Assembly: GCF_037042905.1 (NCBI RefSeq)
Contig: NC_087251.1
Span: forward strand, 38,250,373-38,314,372
Reading direction: 5' to 3'
DNA: 64,000 bases
From: Lytechinus pictus
Lineage: Eukaryota; Echinodermata; Echinoidea; Temnopleuroida; Toxopneustidae
A program made the translations under genes and the position numbers. Under the pieces are notes generated by a model. That model did not search any database, was not told the DNA's origin, and was given only the letters and a program-made list of their open reading frames with translations. Positions 1 through 22,004 of the stretch are shown here, piece by piece (position 1 is the stretch's first letter; every line of letters starts with the position of its first letter).

Positions 1-139
1 GAGCCCCCTTAATGTGCATGCGCCGGGTCAAGTCAGTGTTTAACTGGTTGCCCGTGTCGAGCTCTACAAGTTAGGGTACGTGGTTACCCTGGCTAGGCCG
101 TCGGGATATCCCTGGGGCGCCCCTTGAAAAATTACTTTA

Positions 140-241
140 TTACACACACACCGCCAAAAATGGCCGGTGCCCCCCCCTGAAAAAGCAAGGACCCCCCAAT
201 GCCCCCGGGGGGGGGGGGGAAATCCTAGCTACGCCACTGTC
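140..241. mobile_element. Terminal fragment of a DNA transposon ending in a CTAGCTACGCCACTG-type inverted terminus
   Basis: A C-rich then G-rich stretch runs into the terminus ATCCTAGCTACGCCACTG at 223-240. A closely similar arrangement, with C runs and the terminus ATCCTAGCTACACCACTG, occurs at about 60.96-61.05 kb. The two share sequence and order, so they are copies of one repeat family. No transposase coding is seen. Confidence 0.45.
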
Positions 242-673
242 TGTGAAGGTCCGAAAACGCTGGAAATTAAAAGCCATGTTAACGTGAATTTTTGTTGCAC
301 GTGGTCGTAACATAAAGCTATTACGTAATAGCTTCATGGTCGTATCATGCATGCACTGTACTGCGTGCCCGTGTGTATAACGTATTTCGATATGGCTGTT
401 GGTTGTGCGAAAGACGAAATCAGAGAGCAGGAAGTGGAAAGCGAACTACCCGATTTCATTTTCGCTGTCTGCGTTTTTCCAAACAGAATCAGGGGGTAGA
501 AAGCGTGTTCTTATTTTGTTTTTAATATATAACAAACAAAGGTATAGAATGAGGTATCAGAGAGGACTAAAAGTATTTCTGATTTCATTCTTCTGTTTTT
601 GATCTCCAAAAATGAAATCACAACAGGGTTTTTCTCGTTGTGATTTCGTTTTTGTGTTTTCAAAGACCAATCC

Positions 674-1072
674 ATGAGGTTGACTTCCGTTTTTGCTCTA
701 CGAAAATCAGGAATGAAAAACGAATTATCCATTAGTACCCTGATTCGGACCACGGTCCGGTGCAGATGTCATAGTGCAGATGAAACAGTAGAACACTTTA
801 TCGCCACATGTCCCCATTCCAACTCAATTCGCTTTGAGTTTATTTCCTTACTCAATGAATCTCTGAAAGACTACCCAGATGTGATCTCTTCTTATAACTC
901 AGCAAATCCTACTCTGTTCACTTGTGTTGTGCTTCTTCCTCCTGTATCTGATCCACCAGTCTCTATCAAAGACTGCCTGCTTCTTAAGACATTATTTTTT
1001 ATCTATAAACTTCATATGTGTCGATTGAAATCTATTGATACATGCTCAAAACCTGCATATAACCATAATTAA
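674..1072 (+). pseudogene. Fragment of the carboxy-terminal zinc-knuckle region of a non-LTR retrotransposon reverse transcriptase
   Basis: The reading frame contains the pattern C-x-C-x4-ET-x2-HF-x4-CP around residues 29-46, followed by an R-x-EF-x-SLL segment. This order is typical of the zf-RVT tail at the end of CR1/RTE-like LINE open reading frames. Nothing upstream in the same frame resembles polymerase or endonuclease domains, so only the tail remains. The first methionine is unlikely to be a real start. It is a degraded remnant, not a host gene; the exact LINE clade is not resolved. Confidence 0.5.
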
Positions 1073-1079
1073 ACTGCAT

Positions 1080-2300
1080 GAACCGTGTCTTTACGACTTG
1101 TCCTGTCTACTCTTAACCCTGGATGATTATTTATTATGGATATAGTGACTTGGATACTATTGCCTTCATAGGGCTGATCTCCGAAAGCAGCGGAGGGAGA
1201 AAACCAGGAAGGAAGGTCGGAAAGGAAGGGAAAGAAGGCTCATACTTATTCACAGTGCACGCACCGGTCTGTCGCGAATTAAATAGCCCTACTCTTCACT
1301 TGAGTGCACTGAGCACCATCTTGCTAGTCCCTCATCCTCAGAGTGTCGGATCGTACGCACTAACCTCGTATTAGTGTGAGTGGATCGTACAGTGCATGCA
1401 CGCATAGACCAAAAACTTCGGTCTATGTAGACCAAAACTTAAGCTTCGGTCTCTGTTATGTTGGTACTTGGTTGTTCCGCTGAACTACGTCTACGTTGGC
1501 TCCACTCACCAAAATACAGACCGAAGTTCTAGCTCGATTTGTACAGGGGACTCAGTCAATGGCCATATGTTTATGTATTATTAAGTTCGGATAAAACAGG
1601 GAAGTGAAGTTGCGCGACAGCCGAAGAAAGTCACTGTTTTTTCCCCGTTTGGGTGCATTTCCGGCCAAAGTGGAATAATAATCTTTATTTTGGTACAGTT
1701 CTTTTTATATATTTTTATGAAATACAAAAATCGATGAGCCCTGTCGGGGGGATTTTGCATTGTTAACCCCCTAATGGTGGCTGCACGATAGCGAGCCGTC
1801 TGTGTACGAGGAGAAATTAAAAAAAAAAATTAAAAATGTTTAAAAACTCCTTGAAACAGACGGCTGCCAGCTGTCTAATGCACGCATAGCTCGGAATTCA
1901 GCGCAGAGTTAGAAAACAAGCCCTAGCTAAGATTTCTTATTACCGGTACCTACATTTTCTTTTGTTAAAATATTTTATTTATCACTAAAAATTTCCAAAT
2001 AAGATCCTCAACGTTAAATTTGTTTATTTTAAAGCAATTTCGCTAAAAACAAAGGTTAATTTTCTTCTCATTTATGCACTGTAATGTGTTCATTGCTATG
2101 TTTGGTTGTAATTATCTTGATGATATATTTGTATATTTTGTTGATTATACGCTTTATTTTCAATAAATATTCAATAAAAAAAACAGTCACTCGAGCACAG
2201 TACAAGATACTCCCGATCAGGGAAAAAATTACTTTTTTTGGGGGGGCTCCATTTTAGATTTTTTGTAAAATTTTTGGGGCTCCATTCCTACCTTTCGGGG
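1080..2300. other. Spacer without a recognised gene
   Basis: AT-rich sequence with short inverted words around 1405-1530 (GACCAAAACTT / AGACCGAAGTT) that suggest a decayed foldback repeat. Short frames here show no family resemblance. If a minus-strand gene starts near 2.7-3.0 kb, this stretch would be its first intron. Confidence 0.4.
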
Positions 2301-2329
2301 CACAGAAGTAAATCGTCCATAGACTGTGT

Positions 2330-2990
2330 ACAATGGATAGACTGTCTCCGCTCAGCGAATCGGAGACCGCTGATTGGTTAATCGCGCAGATCACGTCATG
2401 ACTACATGGTCGCCAAAATAATTCCCTCGGACTTCGTGCGAAAGTATCAATAGCAACAACGATATCCGGTCACATTGTCTACGCGGGAAATGGTCTCGGT
2501 TTGTGATCGGATCGTTCCAGTATCGATTGAAAATTATCGAGACTCAGCAATTTCATGCATATTCACGTGTCGCTCCGAAACCCGGAAATCAATCGACTTT
2601 GTGCACGTTGCGATAGACTCTACAAACGCGAACAAACATGATGCCATATCGACGCTAATTCGTAAGATTTTGACGGAAAAGCAAGAAGTAATCAAAATTC
2701 ACTTACCTGTGCGGTATTGGTTAGAAAATAGATCCTCCGAGAATACCTTTCATAATTCATATAAAATATAGGAAAGTGAAATTCCAGGTCGAATTTGGTA
2801 CGAGGTGATAGAGAATTGTACACTTGTTTTGGTAGAATACTGTGTGGGGCAATGGAAGGCTTGCACTGCGCATGCTTACTATATTTACATTCATAAATTG
2901 GCTCTCGGCAGTGGCTGGATGACGTCATGTAATAAGCAAAATGTACACGTCCTCTATTGTTGAACGCTCCACTATCCGTTCTATACAATT
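2330..2990. promoter_or_regulatory. Promoter-like block, candidate divergent promoter of GPATCH2 and a minus-strand gene
   Basis: The block has more CpG than its surroundings. It contains a reverse CCAAT box (ATTGG at 2373-2377), an NRF1-like TGCGCATGC at 2867-2875 and a perfect CRE palindrome TGACGTCA at 2920-2927. NRF1 and CREB sites are common in housekeeping bidirectional promoters. The plus-strand GPATCH2 gene begins just downstream, and a consensus donor CAG|GTAAGT lies on the minus strand at 2709-2701. In human, GPATCH2 and SPATA17 are arranged head to head, which fits this layout, but no SPATA17 coding is visible here. Start sites are inferred. Confidence 0.45.
2707..2990 (-). other. 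Candidate first exon of an unidentified minus-strand gene
   Basis: On the minus strand the sequence from the CRE region down to 2707 ends in ACAG|GTAAGT, a full consensus donor. A frame stays open through it, but its protein does not resemble the amino terminus of SPATA17 or any family I recognise, so this is probably a 5' untranslated exon. The next exon would lie left of the window or in 1-2700, where none is recognisable. Confidence 0.3.
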
Positions 2991-3552
2991 TGCCACTGTG
3001 CGGGGGCTGTTTTCAAATGCTATTTTTTGTATTTTGAGGAATACCTGTTCACTTATTGATGAATTATTATTCATTGTTGATCTTGTATGATTTTTGTAAA
3101 ATTATATTTTTAAGTTTTTTTTTCATGCTTAGAATCTTTGATGTGGGTGTGTGTTTGTGTGGGTGTGACTGTGAGTTGGACTTGGATATACATGTAAGTT
3201 AAAGAAATGAATTCAATATCTAATTTCTAATTTTCAATTTTAGAGGAGGGGACATACCTGTATTGAGGTCTTGCTCTCCTTTTCCAGTCTCTAGGTATTT
3301 ATTCTTCTCTCATTTTCCTCATATACTGTATGTGGAGCATACACCTGTATGATATCTGATGGTCAATTAATAATGATTTAAGATTGTTTAAAGTTTTAGA
3401 AAGTGCATCGATTGTTGACATTCAATCATTTTCTTTATTTCTTTCATCAGTGAATACAAGATGGCCTTACCAGAAGGGTGTGTGTCAAAGAGTTCAACAC
3501 AGTGAAGTTTTTTACAGCCCTCAACTGTAAAAAGGGACCATCAAGATTTAGA

Positions 3553-14228
<10,676 letters not shown>

Positions 14229-15200
14229 AACTCTGTTCTTATTGGTTCTCCGAAAGCTAGATGAATTCTCAGTGCTACATTATAACCATTTTCAGTGGAA
14301 GGTTGATTGAAACCGTAAGTTGGTAACTGTTTATTCAGTGAGGAAGATTTCTATTGATCATAAAATGAATTATCAGGGTACTGAGGCAGTTCCATGGTCT
14401 ATTATAGTCCTAACCAATCCAGAAGACATCGAGAGCCTTTTTGTCCTCAAAAATGCACCTGCAGGAAATGAGCTGTCATACAAATGTGTGGATAGAGTGA
14501 GATTAACGTAACAGAGACCCATATAGAGGGCCAGGATCTGGCAACTCTACTGTTGTAAGATGGATCTAGGGCTAAGCAGTAGGAATCTGGTCCAGAATAG
14601 AGTCTGTTATTGGGATAGGTTGAACGTACATTGATCAAAATCACAATTCAAACATTTCCAAGGTCAAGTCCATCCAACAATAACTTGATGTGACTCAATT
14701 GAGAAAAATAAACGAGCTTAAACTAACAATGTTATCAAATTTGGATGTAAAGTAAGAATGTTATGACATTTGTAAGTGTTTGTGTATAGATGGGCAGTAT
14801 ACATGACAAAACCGATGACATCACACACTATTATGTATTTGATTGTGTGAAATATGAAGTACATTATTTTCCTCCATTAATTTAAAACTTGGTAAGATTC
14901 CTTCTAGTTAAATCATCATCATGATTTACTGTGATGCGGTGAAGATTCTCTTCACTGCATAATAAAATATAAAAAAGGATCAATTTTTATACATGGAAGT
15001 ATTCATATGTTAAACTTATAATTTCATAACTTTCCTATATTACATCTGACTTTGATGAAATTTCCAGTGTTATGCTTGGCTGATTTCTTTCTATTGGTTC
15101 ATATTTTTCTTCCCTTTTAACTTCTCTCTTTATTGGGATTTGCATTTAGGCAGCAGTGCTCTTTATAAGAGCTTTGATAGCAAAATAAATGTACCTGTAT
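14229..15200 (+). other. Probable 3' untranslated region of GPATCH2
   Basis: AT-rich non-coding sequence follows the stop. AATAAA signals lie at 14707-14712, 14961-14966 and 15184-15189. I favour one of the last two because no repeat interrupts the sequence before about 15250. The cleavage point is inferred. Confidence 0.4.
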
Positions 15201-15419
15201 GTTTCTAATGGTCCTTTAGTTTGCCATTACAGTGTGTTCAAGTAATATCAAGTGGATTATTACGTCACCTATGGTTGAAGTCATGCTTATATGATGTTTA
15301 AATGGTGGATTTTTACGTCACCTATGGTTGTCATGCTAATATGAGGTTAAATGGTAAAATATTAGATGTGGATGTGGATTTTTAAATTCCCACATCATTT
15401 GTCACTGGATACTATCATT

Positions 15420-17190
15420 TTTAGAGGGCCGGATGAGCTTATGCCGTGGCGTCCGTCGTCTGTCGTCCATCCACAATTTCAAAATGCTTCTTTTTCACCA
15501 TTTCAAGTCCGATTTCAATTCTGTTTGCTTTATATGATAGCACTAGGTGGGGGATTCAAAACTTCTACACAGAATTTTGAAACTCATTAAATATGCTAAT
15601 TTATGCGCATTTTTCAAAATTCACCAAAAATGCTTCTTCTTTATTTATTGACCGATTTTGAATTTTTTGCTTCCATCTGGTAGAGCTTTATGAGGTTCTC
15701 CAAATTTCTACACAGAATTTTGACATTTTGACCAGAACAATGTTTATGCTAATTTATGCGAAATTAATTTATGCATATTTGTAAAAATTCAAATAAAATG
15801 CTTCTTCTTCTTTATTTTTTGACCGATTTTGATTTTTTTTCTTCCATCTTGTAGAGATTCATGAGGTTCACCGAACTTCTACACAGAATTTTTAAATTTG
15901 GAGTAGAAAATTAGTTATGCTAATTTATGCAAAATTCATAAATCACAGAAAATGCCTCTTCTTTATTTGTTGACTGAATTTCAAAATGCTTCTTCTTCAT
16001 CATTTCAAGTCTGATTTCAATTCTGTTTGCTTTATATGATAGCATTAGGTGGGGGATTCAAAACTTCTACACAGAATTTTGAAACTCATAAAATATGCTA
16101 ATTTATGCGTATTTTTAAAATTCAGATAAAATGCTTATAAATAATTTATTGGTTGGATTGCTTAACTAAGCTAGTCGTACAGACTGTTTCACCCTAAGGT
16201 TCATCAGCGACTGATTAGTATGAAGAACACAATTTTGGGACAGAATAAAGTATACAGAGCATGTGCATTAGGGTATAACATTGGGTTGACAGAGATGAAA
16301 GGGGTTACTGAAGGGGTACATGTGTATTGTTTATAATATAAAATGCATATATATTTATTGACTGTTTTTTATTTTTTTTGTTCCATCTTGTAGAGCTCCA
16401 TGAGGTTCACCAAAATTGTACACAAAATTTTGAAATTTTGTCTAGAAAATTATTCATGCTAATTTATGCAAAATTTATTCATAAATCACAAAAAATGTTT
16501 TTTCTCCTTCATTTGTTGATCAATTTCAATTTTGTTTGCTTTATATGATAGCTCTAGGTGGTGATACTAAATTTCAATTTGGTAGAGCTTTATGAGGTTC
16601 TCCAAATTTCTACACAGAATTTTGAAATATTGACCAGAACAATGTTTATGCTAATTTATGCGAAATTAATTTATGCATATTTGTAAAAATTCAAATAAAA
16701 TGCTTCTTCTTCTTTATTTTTTGACCGATTTTGATTTTTTTTCTTCCATCTTGTAGAGCTCCATGAGGTTCACCAAAAGAGTACACAAAATTTTGAAATT
16801 TTGTCTAGAAAATTATTCATGCTAATTTATGCAAAATTTATTCATAAATCACAAAAAATGTTTTTTCTCCTTCATTTGTTGATCAATTTCAATTTTGTTT
16901 GCTTTATATGATAGCTCTAGGTGGTGATACTAAATTTCAACACAGAATTTTGAAACTCATTAAATATGCTAATTTATTCATATATTTTCAAAACTCACAA
17001 AAAATACTTATATAATTATTGACTGTTTTTTATTTTTTTTGTTCCATCTGAGAGCTACATGAGGTTCACCAAGGTTCTACACAGAGTTTAGACATTTTGA
17101 CTGGAATATCATTTATGCTTAATTTATATGAAATTTATTCATAGATCACAAAAAATGCTTCTATGTCATTTCTTCCTCAATTTCAATTCT
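15420..17190. repeat. Degenerate tandem array, units of about 140-190 bp
   Basis: The word CTACACAGAATTTTGA or a close variant recurs about nine times at spacings of 140-190 bp. Each copy is followed by TATGCTAATTTATGC and CTTCCATCTTGTAGAGC-like words. Blocks at about 15672-15850 and 16575-16757 are nearly identical, as are about 16441-16560 and 16805-16935, showing more recent higher-order duplication. Non-coding. Confidence 0.6.
16133..16345. mobile_element. Insertion within the tandem array
   Basis: About 210 bp unrelated to the array interrupts one unit. The flanks AAAATGCTTATA and AAAATGCATATA are similar and may be a target duplication. The insert includes CTAAGGTTCATCAGCGACTG; its family is not recognised. 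Confidence 0.4.
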
Positions 17191-17289
17191 ATATCCTCAA
17201 TTTATGTCACCAATGTAATTCACTACAGTGTCAACTGGGCTGAAATTAAAATTGTGTTAAATTTCGTTGCGAGATGCCGGATGAGCTCC

Positions 17290-17660
17290 ACATCATTGAT
17301 GTGCTAGTATATACACCCGTCTCGACGGGACGTACTATGGTATCACGCTCGGTGTCCGTCCGTCTGTCTGTCTGTCCGTCCGTTAACTTTTCCTTGTAAA
17401 CGCGATAACTTCAGTTTAACTTAACCTAGGCTCATATAATTTGGTGTGTATCATACTAGCATGGATCCCAGGAAGCCTATTCATTTTGAGGTCAAAGGTC
17501 ACAGTGACATGTTTTCACCTTATCCTGCTGCAGTCCTTGTAAACGTGATAACTTAAGTTTAACTTAACTTAGGCTCATATAATGTGGTGTATATGATACT
17601 AGCATGGATCCCAGGAAGCCTATTGATTTTGAGGCCAGAAGGACAAAGGTGAAGTCGCCA
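17290..17660. repeat. Two tandem copies of an approximately 130-bp repeat after a GTCCGTCC/GTCTGTCT tract
   Basis: After the tract at about 17359-17392, the block TTGTAAACGCGATAACTT through CTAGCATGGATCCCAGGAAG is repeated once with few changes (about 17394-17500 and 17535-17635). No gene is seen. Confidence 0.55.
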
Positions 17661-19460
17661 CCTTCTAGTTTTATTGCTTGACCAATAACTCAATTTTCCG
17701 TGTTACAGACGGAAGATTATGTGCTCGCCTTAGCAACACTCTTGTTAATATTATTTCTTATACTCAATATTATAAACTTCAAATGAATTGTAGAGAATAC
17801 CTTGGGTATAAGATGGTATTACATGTTTGTGCAATATTTTATTGTGAATATTGATGTTGCATTTCTATTTTCTGTGCAATTATGGCTTTTAAATGTGAAA
17901 TGAAAATAGTAAATGTGAAAGGAAACTTAACTTATACAGTAAAAAAGAGAAACATAATCATCCTCTTTTGAACATGTAATTTAACAGAAGTTGGAAATAA
18001 AAGGAAATCTAATTTATCGCCATTGGTGAATTTTATCCTTTGATTTTACCCTTCAAATTTGTTCTTCTTCGATTGCTTTAACAATGTATTAATCATCTTA
18101 ATTTAAGACACTTAATGGTGCTGAATATGATTTTTATCCCTTTTTTTATTAATCATTCTCCATTCGGATAATCATTATGTATATTTTGTCACTTAATGGA
18201 TATTTTATGGAACCTCAGTACAATTCATTGCTTTGCATGTCCTTAACCCCACATGAAATTGGAAATGAAGATTGCATTTGCATTTCAAAAATAAGTTCAG
18301 AAATGAATGGAGTAAATTATATAATTGTGGTTAATACAGTGACAAAGGGATTGGGGCACGATTAAAGAGAAAGAAAGGGACATTCTCATGACTAACACAC
18401 AAAACAAAACACTGCATGTACTGTTGCTCAAGATGTTGTAAATTTGTATTTTTGTATGATATATTGGTAACATTGTGTTACATTCATTTAAGAAATGCTT
18501 ATTTTTATATAAACTTGAATGAGTATAAATTTCAACTTGCGAATATTTGTATGTATAGAAATGGTAACACACATGGCGCATTTGGCCGACGTGTTAACTC
18601 GACAGGACCTGTCGATTCGTCATACAGGTACTTGTTTGGTCTCCAGAGGGATTCAAGCTCTGACTTTACCATTATGGTATGATATTTAGCCTTAAGTTAT
18701 GATATTTTGAGGACAAAGCCACCTACCTGAACGGCACATTATAGCTCAAACACTGGCGCCATAACGCTCTCCTCAGACAAAGCTCTATGGAGCAAACCAT
18801 TTTTAACACACATTAGCTTGCCTTTCCGCAGCTTTCTTTGGTCAGAATGTTCGGCTTAACTGAGCACAAACGAGGGAAATGAAAGAGGCACCAAATTCCG
18901 CGGGCAATAAGAGGGACCTTGTTGCCAGTCAAGAGGGATCCCAATGCAAATGCAATGGTCGCCTTGGATTAATTTAAGCCCTGGATTTCGTGGGCTACTG
19001 ACGGATATCATCGCCGCTACAATTGTGAAGTTTGACACTTCTAAAAGCTTTCCAAAGGTCATAGCCAGTAAACTTTTCAAGTAAACTCTGAATTTATGGG
19101 GTTTTTTTTTTCAATATATTTTCAGCCATAGAAAACACCTTTTGGGGTCACTCTAGATGATTATCAGACTTTTAAAATCATCTTTGAGTGGTATCCTTGA
19201 ACTGTAGGGAGGCTACATTGATTTCAATTGGATAATATGGGGTAGTCAGGGGTGGGCAAAACAAAGTGGTGCAGATATCGCACGGCCACTGCATGTTCTC
19301 TACGCAGCCTCTGTACAAAATCTAGATGAATTATGTACTTACCTGCGCTTTAGGGGGGGAAATATTATTTTTTATTTTTATGCGCTTCTTTTGAAAACCT
19401 ACTGCCTGAATCTGCTACATTTGATAAGCTTCAATATTGCAGTGAATTAGGGATTTACCT
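17661..19460. other. Spacer without recognised gene
   Basis: AT-rich DNA with short frames that show no family motifs. A slightly GC-richer patch at 18560-19060 has no gene structure I can support. Confidence 0.35.
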
Positions 19461-19730
19461 GGGCCCCGTCTTACAAAGAATTACGATTGATCCGATCAAT
19501 CGTAACTATGGACGGCCAGCAACGTCAACATCTATTATGCATATTTATTCAAAATATATTCTAGCTATGATGTATATTCATGCATTCATTTTTTTCTTGA
19601 AAATTCACGGCGCTTCTCTTTGCATACAGAGGCCATTGTGCAAGTTTTTTGTGGAAAAAATAATGACACTGATGGATTTCCATAGAGTTACGATTGATTG
19701 GATCAATCGTAACTTTGTAAGACGGGGCCC
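19461..19730. mobile_element. 270-bp foldback MITE, copy 1 (GGGCCCCGTCTTACAAAG family)
   Basis: Ends GGGCCCCGTCTTACAAAGAA and ACTTTGTAAGACGGGGCCC are inverted, with subterminal ATTACGATTGATCCGATCAA palindromes. Copies 2 and 3 at 27467-27736 and 59056-59327 share the full length, including the core words AGCTATGATGTATATTCATG and GATGGATTTCCATAGAG. Confidence 0.75.
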
Positions 19731-20354
19731 AGGTCTCTTGAGCATTTTGGGCATTTCTCTGATGAGCATAGATATATGTGTTATTTTTATGTAAGTTTTA
19801 AACCATAGCCTTCTTAGATGCTTCCCAACTCGTATAAAATATAAAAGAGAGACTTATTGTACAGCATTTGCAATCAAACTTAACCTATTAAAGCATAAGT
19901 GCATGGAGTAATATATTGTTTATACTTGTTGGTAAACATTTGAATGAGTGAACAGTCTATTCATGATAGTATTGATATATGGGAATGGCTCTGTCCAGGG
20001 ATCAAGGAAATGTAGTGAATTTTCCATCACTCATGCTTGTAAGATTTTTTTCATTATTCTTTTTCCATAATATTTACCTCTTCAATTTGAGATTGATGAT
20101 TTATACATTTTTGCAGAAATTTTTAGACAACTCTTTGACAGTGACAGTTGATAATGATATGCATATACATGAAGTGTAAAGAAAGACATTCAAATTTTCC
20201 TCATCAGAACTCGGAAATATTCTTTTCAAATATTTGTATAAAAATGAGTATGATATGATGTGCATAAAATAGAGGGTAATATAGTATGTCATATACATTA
20301 TATATTCAGGTACCTTGAAATTTGAATTTTCAAGTATTTATTCTCTGGTTGCCT

Positions 20355-20545
20355 CCAGCCCCCCCCCCTTCTTTCTCTCTTTCTTTATCCAACTTTCCCT
20401 TTTTGTTCCTTTCTCCCTCTCCAACGCCCTTCTATCTGTCTGTACCTCCCTCTTCCCCTTTTATCTCTCTTTCTCTCTCCTGATTTGCCTTTTTTAACTT
20501 TCCCTCTTCCTCTCTCTGTCTCTTTGTTTTTCTCCCTTCCAAACA
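20355..20545. repeat. Polypyrimidine (CT-rich) tract
   Basis: Almost only C and T on the plus strand, with clusters such as TTTCTCTCTTTCTTT. Frames through it are low complexity and not genes. Confidence 0.6.
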
Positions 20546-20862
20546 AATAGTCCTCTTCATATCTATTGTAATCGAGGTTGAAAGAATCTGTATGTCTTTA
20601 ATGATGCTAATGTCATGTGTGTGAAATGTATATCAGTAAATTCAATGAAGTGTCTTGATGATTAACAAACATTTGTCTCCATTTTCTTTTTAATTTCATG
20701 TGAAGTTCATAAAGAATTTTCAAGGAGACTATGAGACACAGCTTGTTTGCAGCTATGGGGAGAAGTGGCAGTACATATAGTGGGCAAGAAGACAGAACAA
20801 ATTGCAAAAGATGAATGACTTACATGTGTATGCAAATTACAGTTAGTACAAGAGAGCAGTTA

Positions 20863-21030
20863 GGTGTTTCATAAAGCTTTCCATAAGTTACGAATGACTC
20901 TATGCACGACTGGTGATCATTTTCTTTCTGCTAAATGGTATATCCCTATGTAACTGACTTAGTACCTAAGAACATAGTCCAGTCATGCGTTAAGTCCTGC
21001 ATAACTTATCGAACAGCTTTATTAAACATC
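20863..21030. mobile_element. Foldback MITE, copy 1 (GTTTCATAAAGCT... family)
   Basis: Starts GGTGTTTCATAAAGCTTTCC and ends GAACAGCTTTATTAAACATC, with inner arms ACGAATGACTCTATGCACGA and inverted partner. It is clearly homologous along its length to 21763-21930. Confidence 0.65.
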
Positions 21031-21349
21031 TAACACGTTTGAACAAAAAGATCTTAAAGGAGAGAAAGAATGTAGGAGATAGAGAATGAATGAAGCACAG
21101 ACAGATGTAAATGAATTCAAAAGGAGGAAAGGAAGAAAGTAAAAAAAAAAGTACTTCATTTCGAGATTTGAGCTTCATGACATCATACTTTGCTGAATAA
21201 ATGTGACTCGAATACAACTATTGGGTTCAAGAAATAGATTGCATATTATGATGTTCCTTTATTTAAATGCAATATTACATGTACTCAGTATGGTCTTGTA
21301 CAAAATGCTGGTGCCACATGTCACCAAGCACATGGGTATATATATATTT

Positions 21350-22004
21350 ACTTGGTCTAAAAGTACTTGGTCTTCTTCCCAGATAGTCTGATACCACATG
21401 GGCTAATCCCATTTGGTCCACTTTCAATTTGATCTAATTGCTCTATGGTCTACAATACCCATGTGGTCTACATGTAATTCTCATTTAGTCTAATGCCATT
21501 TGGTCTAATTTTCCACTTCGTCTAAATTATCATTGTTTACTCTTTACAAATGAAAAAATATTATATTTCACTTTGTGAAATGAAAATATGGTTCATAAAT
21601 ACAGTTCATCTAACCTTGTAGACGAAGTGATATTAGACCAAGTGGATTTTACACAAAGTGGGTCTATTCTAACTAGATATTAGATAAAAAGTGGTAGGTG
21701 GGCTAAATTAGGCCAGTTAATAGACCAAATGGTTAGTAGACTAACTAATTGTAGACGTACCAGGGGCCCGTTTCATAAAGCTGTTCGTAAGATACGAATG
21801 ACTTTACGCACGACTGGTGATCCTTTCTTGTTCTAAATGATATCCCTATGTAACTGATTTAGTGCCTAAGAACAGGTTCCAGTCGTGCGTAAAGTTGTGC
21901 GTGACTTTAGGAACAGCTTTATGAAACACCACCCTGTATTAGACCATGTGGGATGAGACCAAATGTAAAGTAGACAAAGCAGATATAAATGTAGACCAAC
22001 TGGC
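21350..22004. mobile_element. Large inverted-repeat element built of TGGTCTAAT-type words, split by a nested MITE
   Basis: The left half is rich in CATTTGGTCTAAT and CACTTCGTCTAA; the right half carries the complements (GACGAAGTGATATTAGACCA, GACCAAATGG). The second-copy MITE at 21763-21930 sits inside the right half, so it inserted later. Confidence 0.5.
21763..21930. mobile_element. Foldback MITE, copy 2, nested
   Basis: Starts GGGGCCCGTTTCATAAAGCT and ends AGGAACAGCTTTATGAAACACC. Arms ACTTTACGCACGACTGG and CCAGTCGTGCGTAAAGT are precise inverted repeats. It is better preserved than the copy at 20863-21030. Confidence 0.7.

Noticed and set aside
2475..2771. Plus-strand frame of 98 residues before GPATCH2
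   Set aside because: It shows no similarity to the GPATCH2 amino terminus, has no clear donor, and overlaps the promoter-like block and a minus-strand donor.
19537..19794. Frame with IMTLMDFHRVTIDWINRN, found again near 59.2 kb
   Set aside because: The shared peptide comes from two copies of the 270-bp MITE, not from a gene family.
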